Source of the DNA: Paeniglutamicibacter quisquiliarum
GTDB lineage: Bacteria; Actinomycetota; Actinomycetes; Actinomycetales; Micrococcaceae
Direction of reading: 5' to 3'
Length of the DNA stretch: 64,000 nt
Assembly: GCF_019084045.1 (NCBI RefSeq)
Contig: NZ_JAHRED010000015.1
Location: 1-64,000, forward strand
Shown here in pieces: positions 1 through 6,633 of the stretch; the stretch's first letter is position 1; the number at the start of each line of letters is the position of its first letter. Below the pieces are notes generated by a model, which was not told where the DNA came from, ran no database searches, and saw only the letters and a list, made by a program, of their open reading frames with translations. The translations under genes were made by a program, and so were the position numbers.

Positions 1-377
1 GGGATGCCGTCAAGCAACGCTCCGAGGGCTATCGCAGCTCCCCCGTTGGGCGCTCCGCCACCGCGGCTTCCGGCCCTCGTGGCGACCTTGCCCCGGCGTC
101 GGTGTTCGGCTCCGAACCGCACCAGCAGGGAGTTTGCGCCCACATAGATGGTGGCTCCGGCCAGGAAACCCATCACCGTGGCCCACAGTCCGCCGACTTC
201 CTCGGCCTCGACCACCAGTTCAAAGGCGAGGGCGGAAATCAGGACTCCCGCGCCGAACGCCATGACGCTCGAGACGATCTTCCGCGGAATGTCCAACCAC
301 CAGGCCGCGGCCGCACCAAGCAGCAGCGCAGACCCGGCGACGGTGCCCCACATCAACGCTTGCAAGGACATCAACAT
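1..377 (-). CDS. ZIP-family metal transporter, N-terminal part (cut by window edge)
   Basis: Reading leftwards from an ATG at 377 gives an open frame of about 125 residues that runs off the window without a stop. It starts as a hydrophobic segment (MLMSLQALMWGTVAGSALLL), continues with a second helix (VMAFGAGVLISALAFELV), then a third (VMGFLAGATIYVGANSLLV). A short basic, glycine-rich cytoplasmic loop follows, and the frame ends in GALLDGIP, which resembles the metal-binding helix of actinobacterial ZIP proteins (normally continuing PE). ZIP proteins import divalent metals such as zinc across the plasma membrane; the substrate here is unknown. An in-frame ATG at 371 is an alternative start; neither has a clear ribosome site. 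It is transcribed in the same direction as dnaB but lies beyond the dnaB terminator. Confidence 0.75.
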   Translation of the reverse strand, partial: MLMSLQALMWGTVAGSALLLGAAAAWWLDIPRKIVSSVMAFGAGVLISALAFELVVEAEEVGGLWATVMGFLAGATIYVGANSLLVRFGAEHRRRGKVATRAGSRGGGAPNGGAAIALGALLDGI

Positions 378-499
378 GGCGCCACGCTACCGCATAATGA
401 CTATTCACGCAGCGATTGCGCGCAGCCCATGATCGACTGACAAGCGCTGGACCAACGCACACGCCCTAGGCGGATCGCCTCGGGAACGCCAAACGAAAG

Positions 500-541
500 C
501 GGGCGGTTGCTCCGCCCCGAAACGGGGAGGGCAACCGCCCG
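500..541 (-). terminator. Terminator after dnaB
   Basis: CGGGCGGTTGC (500-510) pairs with GCAACCGCCCG (531-541). The 20-base loop contains its own CCCC/GGGG pairing. It lies just after the dnaB stop codon and before the ZIP gene. No long T run is visible. Confidence 0.7.
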
Positions 542-562
542 CCGGGCGCCATGCGGTGGGAA

Positions 563-1936
563 CTAGCCCATTCCGTCCTGTGCCATGTTGTTGAAGCGCG
601 AGTAGTGGCCCTGGAACGCGACAACGATGGTCTTGGTCGGTCCGTTACGGTGCTTGGCCACGATCACGTCCGCCTCGCCGGCACGCGCCGACTCCTTGTC
701 GTAAATGTCCTCACGGTGCAAGAGGATGACCATATCGGCATCCTGCTCGATGGAACCGGACTCGCGGAGGTCGGAGATCATCGGCTTCTTGTCGGTACGC
801 TGCTCCGAACCACGGTTCAGCTGCGACAGCGCGATGACTGGAACGTCGAGCTCCTTGGCCAACAGCTTCAGCGCACGCGAGAATTCGGAGACTTCCTGCT
901 GTCGCGACTCGACCTTTTTGCCCGAGCTCATCAGCTGCAGGTAGTCCAACACCACGAGCTTGAGGTCGTGCTTCTGCTTAAGCCGGCGGCATTTGGCGCG
1001 GATCTCCATCAGCGACATGTTCGGCGAATCGTCGATGAACAGCGGAGCGTCGTTGAGCCTGCCCATCGTGGTGGCGATCTTCGACCATTCTTCGTCCTGG
1101 ATCGTACCCTTACGCAGGTTCTGCAGCGCGATGCTCGCCTCGGCCGACAGCAGGCGCATGGCGATTTCGTTGCGTCCCATTTCTAGGGAGAAGAAAACGG
1201 AGGTCATGTTGTTCTTAATGGACGCTGACCTGGCAAAATCCAGTGCGAAGGTCGACTTGCCCACCGCGGGACGTGCAGCAATAACGATCATCTGGCCGCC
1301 GTGCAGTCCCTGGGTCAACTCGTCGAGTTCGAAGATTCCGGTGGGTACACCGATTACGCCCTCGCCTCGGCTGCCGGCGGATTCGATTTCATCGACGGTG
1401 CCCTCGATGATGTCGCGTAGCGGGACATAGTCTTCGGCAGTCCGGCGTTCGGCGACCTTGTAGACCTCGGCCTGGGCCTCGTTCACGATGGCGTCGACTT
1501 CGCCGTCCTGCGAGTATCCGAGCTGCACGATCTTGGTACCGGCATCAACCAGGCGGCGCAGGACCGCACGTTCGCGAACGATCTCGGCATAGAAGCCGGC
1601 GTTGGCAGCGGTGGGCACTGACTGGATGAGCGTGTGCAGGTAGGCCGGACCGCCAATCCGGGTGATCTCGCCGCGCTTGGTCAAAAGGTCCGAGACCGTA
1701 ACGGCGTCGGCCGGCTCACCGCGGCCGTAGAGGTCGATGATGGCCTCGTAGATGGCCTCGTGCGCCGGGCGATAGAAGTCCAGTCCCCGCAGCACCTCCA
1801 CGCAGTCCGCGATGGCATCCTTGGACAGCATCATGCCGCCCAGTACGCTTTGCTCGGCTACGAGGTCCTGCGGCGGGGTGCGTCCATAGTCCGATCCATG
1901 TGAATCGGAACTGGTTTCGGTGCTGGCTAGCGACAC
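563..1936 (-). CDS. dnaB: Replicative DNA helicase DnaB
   Basis: A 457-residue DnaB, the hexameric ring helicase that unwinds DNA at the replication fork. The N-terminal domain (about 20-130) carries the family opening PPQDLVAEQSVLGGMML. The RecA-like C-terminal domain has Walker A ARPAVGKST (221-229), Walker B LVVLDYLQL (about 327-335) and ALSQLNRG. The length is normal and there is no intein, which some actinobacterial DnaB proteins carry. The start is GTG at 1936, preceded by GAAGGGA at good spacing. In many actinobacteria dnaB follows rplI directly; here three accessory genes lie between. The 515-base upstream gap carries a cluster of DnaA boxes, so DnaA may affect its transcription (inference). 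Confidence 0.97.
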   Translation of the reverse strand: MSLASTETSSDSHGSDYGRTPPQDLVAEQSVLGGMMLSKDAIADCVEVLRGLDFYRPAHEAIYEAIIDLYGRGEPADAVTVSDLLTKRGEITRIGGPAYLHTLIQSVPTAANAGFYAEIVRERAVLRRLVDAGTKIVQLGYSQDGEVDAIVNEAQAEVYKVAERRTAEDYVPLRDIIEGTVDEIESAGSRGEGVIGVPTGIFELDELTQGLHGGQMIVIAARPAVGKSTFALDFARSASIKNNMTSVFFSLEMGRNEIAMRLLSAEASIALQNLRKGTIQDEEWSKIATTMGRLNDAPLFIDDSPNMSLMEIRAKCRRLKQKHDLKLVVLDYLQLMSSGKKVESRQQEVSEFSRALKLLAKELDVPVIALSQLNRGSEQRTDKKPMISDLRESGSIEQDADMVILLHREDIYDKESARAGEADVIVAKHRNGPTKTIVVAFQGHYSRFNNMAQDGMG

Positions 1937-2059
1937 GGGTTTTTCCCTTCAAGCTGCGCGGGTTCCCAAGTTTTCCGCATCATTACCTATTCAGTGTCTC
2001 AAGGAGCACGGACGATTCGTTAGGTTCAAACTCACACGTGCCGTAGGGCACCGCGAACC

Positions 2060-2374
2060 TGTGGAAATAGGTGGGGAACACTGTCACCATAGACCTGTTT
2101 TCCCACAAACCCAACACGGTTATCCACAGGCCGTGTGGATAACCTGTGAACCTTGCGGCGTGTTGTGTGCACAGTCTGGGGAGAACATTGTGGATTACAC
2201 CAATTTTCTATCCACAACAAGGCTTTGACTAGGTATTATGTAGATTAACCCCTGTGGATACAAAGTATTTATCCACATCCTCCACACGCGGAAAAGTCGG
2301 TTATACACACAAAAACCCCGGGATTCCGGGCTTGGATTGGCCACCATTTCATAGTTACCCACAAGCTATCCACA
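2060..2374. promoter_or_regulatory. Cluster of DnaA boxes in the dnaB upstream gap
   Basis: Within 315 bases there are three exact DnaA boxes TTATCCACA (2120-2128, 2134-2142 inverted, 2269-2277). One-mismatch sites lie at 2189-2197, 2208-2216, 2253-2261, 2301-2309, 2355-2363 and 2366-2374, and a weaker site at 2060-2068. Orientations are mixed and the first two exact boxes face each other 5 bases apart. The stretch is AT-richer than its surroundings. The whole gap 1937-2451 holds no gene. The boxes are seen directly; a role as DnaA-titration site, dnaB operator or secondary origin is inference. No dnaA or dnaN lies beside it in this window. Confidence 0.8.
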
Positions 2375-2451
2375 GACACGCCGGAACTTCCGGCGGATCT
2401 GGGGATAGCGGGGATTGATGCAGATCACCAACGACTGACATACTGGGCCGC

Positions 2452-2877
2452 ATGAGCGCCAACAAGACCGCACCGACAGCCGTTGACCCGGCTCAATTCA
2501 TATCGGCAGTGTCACATCCGACCAGGCGCGCGGATGCCGAGGTCTTGCTCCGGATGATGGAAGAGGTCAGCGGAGAGCCCGCGGTTATGTGGGGCCCAAC
2601 AATCGTTGGGTTCGGAAGCTACCACTACAAGTACGAATCGGGGCGCGAAGGGGATGCCAGCGCCATCGGTTTCTCCCCGAGGTCGGCGAACCTTGCCCTC
2701 TACGGGCTGACCATTGCACCGACCGCCGGCCCTCTATTGGAGAAATTGGGCAAGTGCAGACGCGGGGCATCGTGCCTCTATGTGAACAAGCTTGCCGACG
2801 TCGACCTGGACGTACTCACCCGGCTTGCCCGTGACGGCTACCGGCACATGACTGGCGTGGTGCACCACCCGTCTTAG
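2452..2877 (+). CDS. DUF1801 (YdhG-like) family protein
   Basis: A 141-residue soluble protein of the DUF1801 family, whose biochemical role is not established. The family core is visible: a short helical N-terminus with PTRRADAEVLLRMMEEV, then the strongly conserved stretch MWGPTIVGFGSYHYKYESG at about residues 46-64, then GFSPRSANLALY and a C-terminal helical part with LADVDLDVLTRL. Length fits the family. The gene stands alone on the plus strand, downstream of the DnaA-box region and convergent with the flavin reductase gene, from which a long hairpin separates it. Confidence 0.85.
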   Translation: MSANKTAPTAVDPAQFISAVSHPTRRADAEVLLRMMEEVSGEPAVMWGPTIVGFGSYHYKYESGREGDASAIGFSPRSANLALYGLTIAPTAGPLLEKLGKCRRGASCLYVNKLADVDLDVLTRLARDGYRHMTGVVHHPS

Positions 2878-2900
2878 GAAAACGTGCTGGCAAAGGCAAA

Positions 2901-2955
2901 GGGCTCAGTCCCCGTGGCGTCGAATCATGGATTCGGTACCACGGAGGCTGAGCCC
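2901..2955. terminator. Two-way terminator hairpin
   Basis: GGGCTCAG (2901-2908) pairs with CTGAGCCC (2948-2955), and an inner CGAATC/GATTCG stem (2921-2926 with 2930-2935) extends it. It lies exactly between two convergent stop codons (2877 and 2972), so it probably ends transcription from both sides. Confidence 0.8.
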
Positions 2956-2971
2956 TCGCATTTCAGGTTCC

Positions 2972-3481
2972 CTAGGAGACCAGCTGTTCGGCATCCAGGC
3001 GACGGAATGCCGAGCCGTGGAACACCAGCGGCGAGTGGGCGTTGTCGTGCGTCTGGTGGCCGTGCACGCGTAGCAGCACCACATGGTGGTCGCCTGCAGG
3101 GACCTCTTGCTCGACGGAGCAATCGAGCCACAGGGTGGCGTCATGCAGGAACAGTGCACCCTCATCGGTCGAATCAAGACGAAGCCCGGCGAACCTGTCC
3201 CCCGACTTTGAAGCGATCTGCCGGCACACGCCCTCGTTCTTTTCGCTGAGCACTGAAACCCCGATCCGCCCGCTGGTGCGCACCAACGGCCAGGTCTTCG
3301 AGGTGTTCTGGACAGCAAACATCACCAGCGGCGGATCCATGGAGACGCCAACCGTAAAGGACGAGGCAATGATTCCCTGCGGTTGCCCGTCAACGATGGC
3401 GCAGAGTGCGGCAATGCCGGATGGATGCTGGGCAAAGACGTTGCGCAGGGTGTCGGGGGTGAGGTCAGAGGTGAGTGTCAT
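2972..3481 (-). CDS. Flavin reductase family protein under a SAM riboswitch
   Basis: A flavin reductase-like FMN-binding split-barrel protein of 169 residues. Such proteins use NAD(P)H to reduce FMN or FAD, often feeding a separate monooxygenase. Family features are HPSGIAALCAIVDGQPQG near the start, the flavin-binding stretch IASSFTVGVSMDPPLVMFAV, SKTWPLVRTSGRIGVSVL, and a GDHHVVLLRVHGHQ segment near the C-terminus. An ATG lies at 3490, but AAGGA directly abuts it; the in-frame ATG at 3481 lies nine bases after AAGGA and is preferred. The 5' leader carries a SAM-IV-type riboswitch, so expression should fall when S-adenosylmethionine is plentiful. This suggests a part in sulfur salvage, for example as reductase partner of an FMNH2-dependent desulfurising oxygenase (inference). 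No such partner is adjacent. Confidence 0.88.
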   Translation of the reverse strand: MTLTSDLTPDTLRNVFAQHPSGIAALCAIVDGQPQGIIASSFTVGVSMDPPLVMFAVQNTSKTWPLVRTSGRIGVSVLSEKNEGVCRQIASKSGDRFAGLRLDSTDEGALFLHDATLWLDCSVEQEVPAGDHHVVLLRVHGHQTHDNAHSPLVFHGSAFRRLDAEQLVS

Positions 3482-3539
3482 GGTGCTCATTCCTTCGGCT
3501 TCGGCCCACCATCGCGGTGCGTGCTACACACGCGCCAAC

Positions 3540-3665
3540 CAACGAGGTGTGCGGTACTTGCCTCCGGGGTTCCGGTAGGCCGAATCATCACCTGGAGCAC
3601 CCCACTACCGTGAGAGGGTTGCCGGCCAACGGGCCAGGGCCTTACGTTGACACTCTTGATTCTTC
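3540..3665 (-). promoter_or_regulatory. SAM-IV-type (SAM-I/IV) riboswitch
   Basis: Read on the minus strand, the leader has P1 GAATCA (3662-3657) pairing with TGATTC (3587-3582). The strongly conserved core is present: AGAGTG, then CAACG...CGTTG for P2, GGCCGGCAACCCTC, GTGGGGTGCTCC and AGGTGATGATTC. After P1 comes the extra 3' hairpin (CCGG-AACC-CCGG) and a GGCAAG stretch that mark the SAM-IV layout. It ends about 55 bases before the flavin reductase start. It probably acts by hiding the ribosome site, as no terminator was seen; that mechanism is inference. Confidence 0.88.
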
Positions 3666-3669
3666 ACCA

Positions 3670-3699
3670 ACGTTAGAAGAAATAATTACGTCTCGTCAA
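3670..3699 (-). promoter_or_regulatory. Promoter of the riboswitch-flavin reductase unit
   Basis: On the minus strand TTGACG (3699-3694) and TAACGT (3675-3670) are 18 bases apart. The predicted start falls at about 3663, right at the first base of riboswitch stem P1, which supports both calls. The remaining bases up to 3905 show no gene or site that I can support. Confidence 0.65.
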
Positions 3700-3905
3700 A
3701 GTTTGTTTCGACATACGAAGTCACGAAGAGTAAGAATCGAAGATTGTGCGATCGTTTGCCTCGTAGGTGCCAAAGCTGCCCGAGATGCCCGCATTCGTTC
3801 CCGAACGCGTGGACGACAGCTGTCTGGCCGAAGAAGACGATGACATGGCCCGGGATTATGGTTGGCGTCCGCGTCATAAACGACGTGGCCAGCACCCCTT
3901 CCACT

Positions 3906-4532
3906 CTACGAGACGTCCGAAACTCCCGTATAAGTCGCATAGGAGGCATCGCCGGTGCGTTCGTAGACCAGGATGGCAAGCCCGCCCGGGGTGCTCGTGG
4001 CGTTGGAGAGCCGAAGTCCGGCGGGTGCGCCTCCCTCCGGGAAGAGTCGCCTTCCATGGCCAAGGACCACGGGCGCCACCACCAGTCGCAGCTCGTCAAT
4101 CAGCCCCTCGCCGAGCAATGAAGCGGCAAGCCTGGCGCTCCCGTGGATCTGCAGCTCCCTGCCGGGGCGCGCCTTGAGGTCGGCAACCCGGGCCGCCACG
4201 TCACCGGAGAGGATGGTTGTTGGATCCCAGGTTCCCTCGCGAAGCGTTTGCGAGGCCACGTACTTGGGCAGGGAGTTCATAAGCTCCGTGAAGGGGTCGT
4301 CCGGGTCGGTGATTTGCGGCCAGTCCCTGGCGAATGCCTCATAGGTGCGGCGGCCAAGCAGCAGCCCGTCCGCTTCGCCGAGCCATTGCGCGGCCTGTTC
4401 GATGAAGGCCTCGTCCATGTGCGGGACGAACCATCCGCCCTGGGTGAATCCATCGGCGGTGTCTTCCTCGGGAGACCCGGGGCCTTGCGACACCCCGTCG
4501 AGACTCACAAACTCCGTTAATGTCAGCTTCAT
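3906..4532 (-). CDS. Dihydrofolate reductase-like (RibD C-terminal domain) protein
   Basis: A 208-residue protein of the RibD-C/dihydrofolate reductase-like fold, predicted NADPH-dependent reductase of unknown substrate. It opens with the typical strand MKLTLTEFVSLDGVSQGPG. It continues with GLLLGRRTYEAFARDWP (nucleotide-binding region), PKYVASQTL, LQIHGSARLAASLL and LIDELRLVVAPVVLGHGRRLF near the C-terminus, all hallmarks of the single-domain family rather than of riboflavin RibD itself. The start ATG at 4532 is the only reasonable one. It lies between rplI and the SAM-riboswitch gene on the same strand but with large gaps, so it is probably its own transcription unit. Confidence 0.88.
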   Translation of the reverse strand: MKLTLTEFVSLDGVSQGPGSPEEDTADGFTQGGWFVPHMDEAFIEQAAQWLGEADGLLLGRRTYEAFARDWPQITDPDDPFTELMNSLPKYVASQTLREGTWDPTTILSGDVAARVADLKARPGRELQIHGSARLAASLLGEGLIDELRLVVAPVVLGHGRRLFPEGGAPAGLRLSNATSTPGGLAILVYERTGDASYATYTGVSDVS

Positions 4533-4671
4533 GACCGCGCCTTCTCACTTGTTTGGCTGCCCTTTCCCGGGATTCGAAGTGGCAGTCGATCCCGGAGGGC
4601 ACTGCCCCATTTGGCCAAGCTACTCGACGGGAACGCCAGACGCCAGACCCCGATGCACCACCGGAGGCCTT

Positions 4672-4714
4672 AAACCACTGTGGACCCCGCCGAGGGCGGG
4701 GTCCACAGTGGTTT
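4672..4714 (-). terminator. Terminator of the rpsF-ssb-rpsR-rplI operon
   Basis: A perfect 20-base-pair stem with a 3-base loop: 4672-4691 pairs with 4695-4714, loop GAG. It begins 33 bases after the rplI stop codon. The 4533-4671 part of the gap shows nothing else clear. Confidence 0.85.
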
Positions 4715-4746
4715 GCCGTCACACAAGACGGCGGGTGCACAAGGAA

Positions 4747-5202
4747 TTACTTCTTTGCGGCAACAACCTGCAGTGAAACGGTTGCGGAGACATCGGAGTG
4801 CAGACGCACGGTCGCGGTGTAGTTACCAGTCGACTTGATGTGGTCGTTGATCTCGATGTTGCGCTTATCGATCGCGCCAACGCCGGCGGCTGCAACAGCC
4901 TTGGCGATGTCGTCGGTCTTCACGGTGCCGAAGAGGCGACCGGTAGCGCCGGCCTTGACGGTCAGCTTGACCGGCTTGGCGGAAAGCGAAGCGGCAAGTG
5001 CCTTGGCGTCTTCCAGGGAAGCAACGGCGCGAGCAGCACGGGCGGCCTTGATCGACTCAACCTGCTTCTCACCGCCCTTGGTCCAGGTGATGCCAAAGGC
5101 GCGCGGGAGAAGGTAGTTACGTGCGTAACCGTCCTTCACCTCAACGATGTCGCCTGCGGCACCGAGGCCGGTAACTTCGTGGGTCAGAATGAGCTTTGCC
5201 AT
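4747..5202 (-). CDS. rplI: 50S ribosomal protein L9
   Basis: A 151-residue L9. The N-terminal rRNA-binding domain has the family start [20 protein letters not shown], then [14 protein letters not shown] long helix (about 41-75) links it to the C-terminal domain with [12 protein letters not shown] and [20 protein letters not shown]. It binds 23S rRNA at the base of the L1 stalk. It is the last gene of the operon, 15 bases after rpsR, and is followed by a strong terminator. Confidence 0.98.
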   Translation of the reverse strand: MAKLILTHEVTGLGAAGDIVEVKDGYARNYLLPRAFGITWTKGGEKQVESIKAARAARAVASLEDAKALAASLSAKPVKLTVKAGATGRLFGTVKTDDIAKAVAAAGVGAIDKRNIEINDHIKSTGNYTATVRLHSDVSATVSLQVVAAKK

Positions 5203-5217
5203 GTTGGTATACCTTCC

Positions 5218-5457
5218 TTAGCCGCGGCCAGCGCCGGAGTAAGGCAGCAAGGCTACTTCACGCGCGTTCTTGATGGCCTGTGCGATCTTGCGCTGTTCCT
5301 GTACGGAAACACCGGTAACGCGACGGGCACGGATCTTTCCGCGATCGGAAATGAACTTGCGCAGCAATGCTACGTCCTTGTAGTCGATGACAGTGATGTC
5401 AGCGGCCTTCAAGGGGTTGGACTTTGGTTTGGGCTTACGGAGTTCAGCCTTAGCCAT
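5218..5457 (-). CDS. rpsR: 30S ribosomal protein S18 (cysteine-free form)
   Basis: A 79-residue S18, which pairs with S6 on the 30S platform. The core [19 protein letters not shown] and [20 protein letters not shown] are typical. The protein has no cysteine at all, so it is the zinc-independent type; some actinobacteria keep a second, zinc-binding S18 elsewhere. It follows ssb after a 62-base gap that holds a small hairpin, and its ribosome site GGAGCTCC is close to the ATG. Confidence 0.97.
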   Translation of the reverse strand: MAKAELRKPKPKSNPLKAADITVIDYKDVALLRKFISDRGKIRARRVTGVSVQEQRKIAQAIKNAREVALLPYSGAGRG

Positions 5458-5482
5458 CGTGGAGCTCCTTTATCAGGTGGAG

Positions 5483-5502
5483 CCCGCAGAATTTTCTGCG
5501 GG
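5483..5502 (-). other. Hairpin between ssb and rpsR
   Basis: CCCGCAGA (5483-5490) and TCTGCGGG (5495-5502) form an 8-base-pair stem with a 4-base loop. No T run follows, so it is more likely an RNA processing or stability element setting S18 output than a full terminator (inference). Confidence 0.5.
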
Positions 5503-5519
5503 ATGGTGAATAATTTTGT

Positions 5520-6113
5520 TTAGAAGGGTGGTTCGTCGGAACCCGGGTTGCCCCATCCGCCGTTGTTTCCTCCGGCAGGAGCACCCCATGGATCGTTCGC
5601 CGGTGCATTCCAGCCGCCGCCGGAGTTTCCGCCAGCGTTGCCGCCACCGAATCCACCGCCGCCGCCTTGATTGCCACCGCTGTAGCCGCCGGCATTTGCG
5701 CCTGCGTTCTGCTGGCCACCAAAGCCACCACCACCGCCGGCGCCGGAGCGCTGGGTGCGGGTGACCTTTGCGGAAGCGTAACGCAGCGACGGGCCGATTT
5801 CATCGACCTCAAGCTCGGTGACGTTACGCTTTTCGCCTTCCTTGGTTTCGTAGGAACGCGACTTGAGGCGGCCCTGGGCGATGACGCGCATGCCCTTGGT
5901 CAACGTCTCGGCGACGTTTTCGGCCGCCTCTCGCCACACCGACGCACGGAGGAACAGCGTGTCGCCGTCCTTCCATTCATTGGTCTGGCGGTCGAAGGTT
6001 CGCGGGGTCGAAGCAATGGTGAAGTTCGCCACTGCCGACCCTGACGGGGTGAAACGCAGTTCCGGGTCAGCGGTCAAATTACCAATAACCGTAATGACTG
6101 TCTCGCCTGCCAT
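5520..6113 (-). CDS. ssb: Single-stranded DNA-binding protein
   Basis: A 197-residue SSB that coats single-stranded DNA during replication and repair. The OB-fold (about 1-110) starts [20 protein letters not shown] and contains [25 protein letters not shown] long glycine- and asparagine-rich linker follows, with repeated GG, GGGGFGG and NAGGN units. The tail ends in the acidic tip SDEPPF that recruits repair and replication partners. It lies between rpsF and rpsR in the usual operon order, 44 bases after rpsF. Confidence 0.98.
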   Translation of the reverse strand: MAGETVITVIGNLTADPELRFTPSGSAVANFTIASTPRTFDRQTNEWKDGDTLFLRASVWREAAENVAETLTKGMRVIAQGRLKSRSYETKEGEKRNVTELEVDEIGPSLRYASAKVTRTQRSGAGGGGGFGGQQNAGANAGGYSGGNQGGGGGFGGGNAGGNSGGGWNAPANDPWGAPAGGNNGGWGNPGSDEPPF

Positions 6114-6157
6114 TGGAGCCTCCTAAAGTGTTGTTCTACGAAGATCGGACAGCAGAA

Positions 6158-6463
6158 TTACTCTGCTACGACCTTTGCCTCTTCCGGGCGGGTGATCTTG
6201 GTGCGCATGATGGTCTCATTGAGGCCCAGCTGGCGATCAAGCTCTGCGGAAGTAGCGGGGGTAGCGGTGAAGTTAACTACCGCGTAAATGGCCTCATTCT
6301 TCTTCTGAATGTCGTAGGCCAGGCGGCGACGGCCCCAGATGTCAACGTTCTCGATGGTTCCACCATCGTTACGGACAACATCGAGGAACTTACCGAGGGT
6401 CGGTTCAACGGTTCGCTCGTCGACCTCGGGGTCGATCAGCACCATCAATTCATAAGCACGCAT
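6158..6463 (-). CDS. rpsF: 30S ribosomal protein S6
   Basis: A 101-residue S6 beginning [20 protein letters not shown], with [20 protein letters not shown] and [16 protein letters not shown], all typical. A longer reading frame extends upstream to 6577, but the excellent ribosome site AAAGGAGGTG eight bases before the ATG at 6463 fixes the start here. First gene of the rpsF-ssb-rpsR-rplI operon. S6 and S18 form a complex that in many bacteria represses this operon through its own leader. Confidence 0.98.
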   Translation of the reverse strand: MRAYELMVLIDPEVDERTVEPTLGKFLDVVRNDGGTIENVDIWGRRRLAYDIQKKNEAIYAVVNFTATPATSAELDRQLGLNETIMRTKITRPEEAKVVAE

Positions 6464-6471
6464 GTGAACCC

Positions 6472-6516
6472 ACCTCCTTTGGGCTAAACGGTCACGGCAT
6501 TTCCGCAACAGGAGGT
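6472..6516 (-). promoter_or_regulatory. rpsF leader able to hide the ribosome site
   Basis: On the minus strand ACCTCCT (6516-6510) is perfectly complementary to AGGAGGT (6478-6472), the rpsF ribosome site. The loop contains two CCG triplets. Known S6:S18 leader elements use a CCG in a bulge of the rpsF leader, so this is a candidate autoregulatory structure; the match to that motif is inference. Confidence 0.5.
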
Positions 6517-6595
6517 TCTTTGCATTTGCTGTCGCCACAACCCGATTGCCGGGCGCGGCAGAAACAGCCTCAACCATTCTAGCGGAAAATCACCG

Positions 6596-6620
6596 CCGCA
6601 CCCGACTGGGCCGGGTGCGG
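6596..6620 (-). terminator. Terminator after the acyltransferase gene
   Basis: CCGCACCCG (6596-6604) pairs with CGGGTGCGG (6612-6620). On the minus strand it follows the acyltransferase stop codon at 6634 and is followed by CGGTGATTTTCC with a short T run. Confidence 0.75.
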
Positions 6621-6633
6621 TGTATCACGGGGC

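Noticed and set aside
2060-2374. Main chromosomal oriC
   Set aside because: The DnaA boxes fit, but dnaA and dnaN, which flank oriC in actinobacteria, are not in the window; left as a cluster of unknown role.
3767-4177. Open frame with an acidic start (PERVDDSCLAEEDDDMARDYG)
   Set aside because: Starts with GTG without ribosome site and runs antisense through the RibD-C gene into Arg-rich nonsense.
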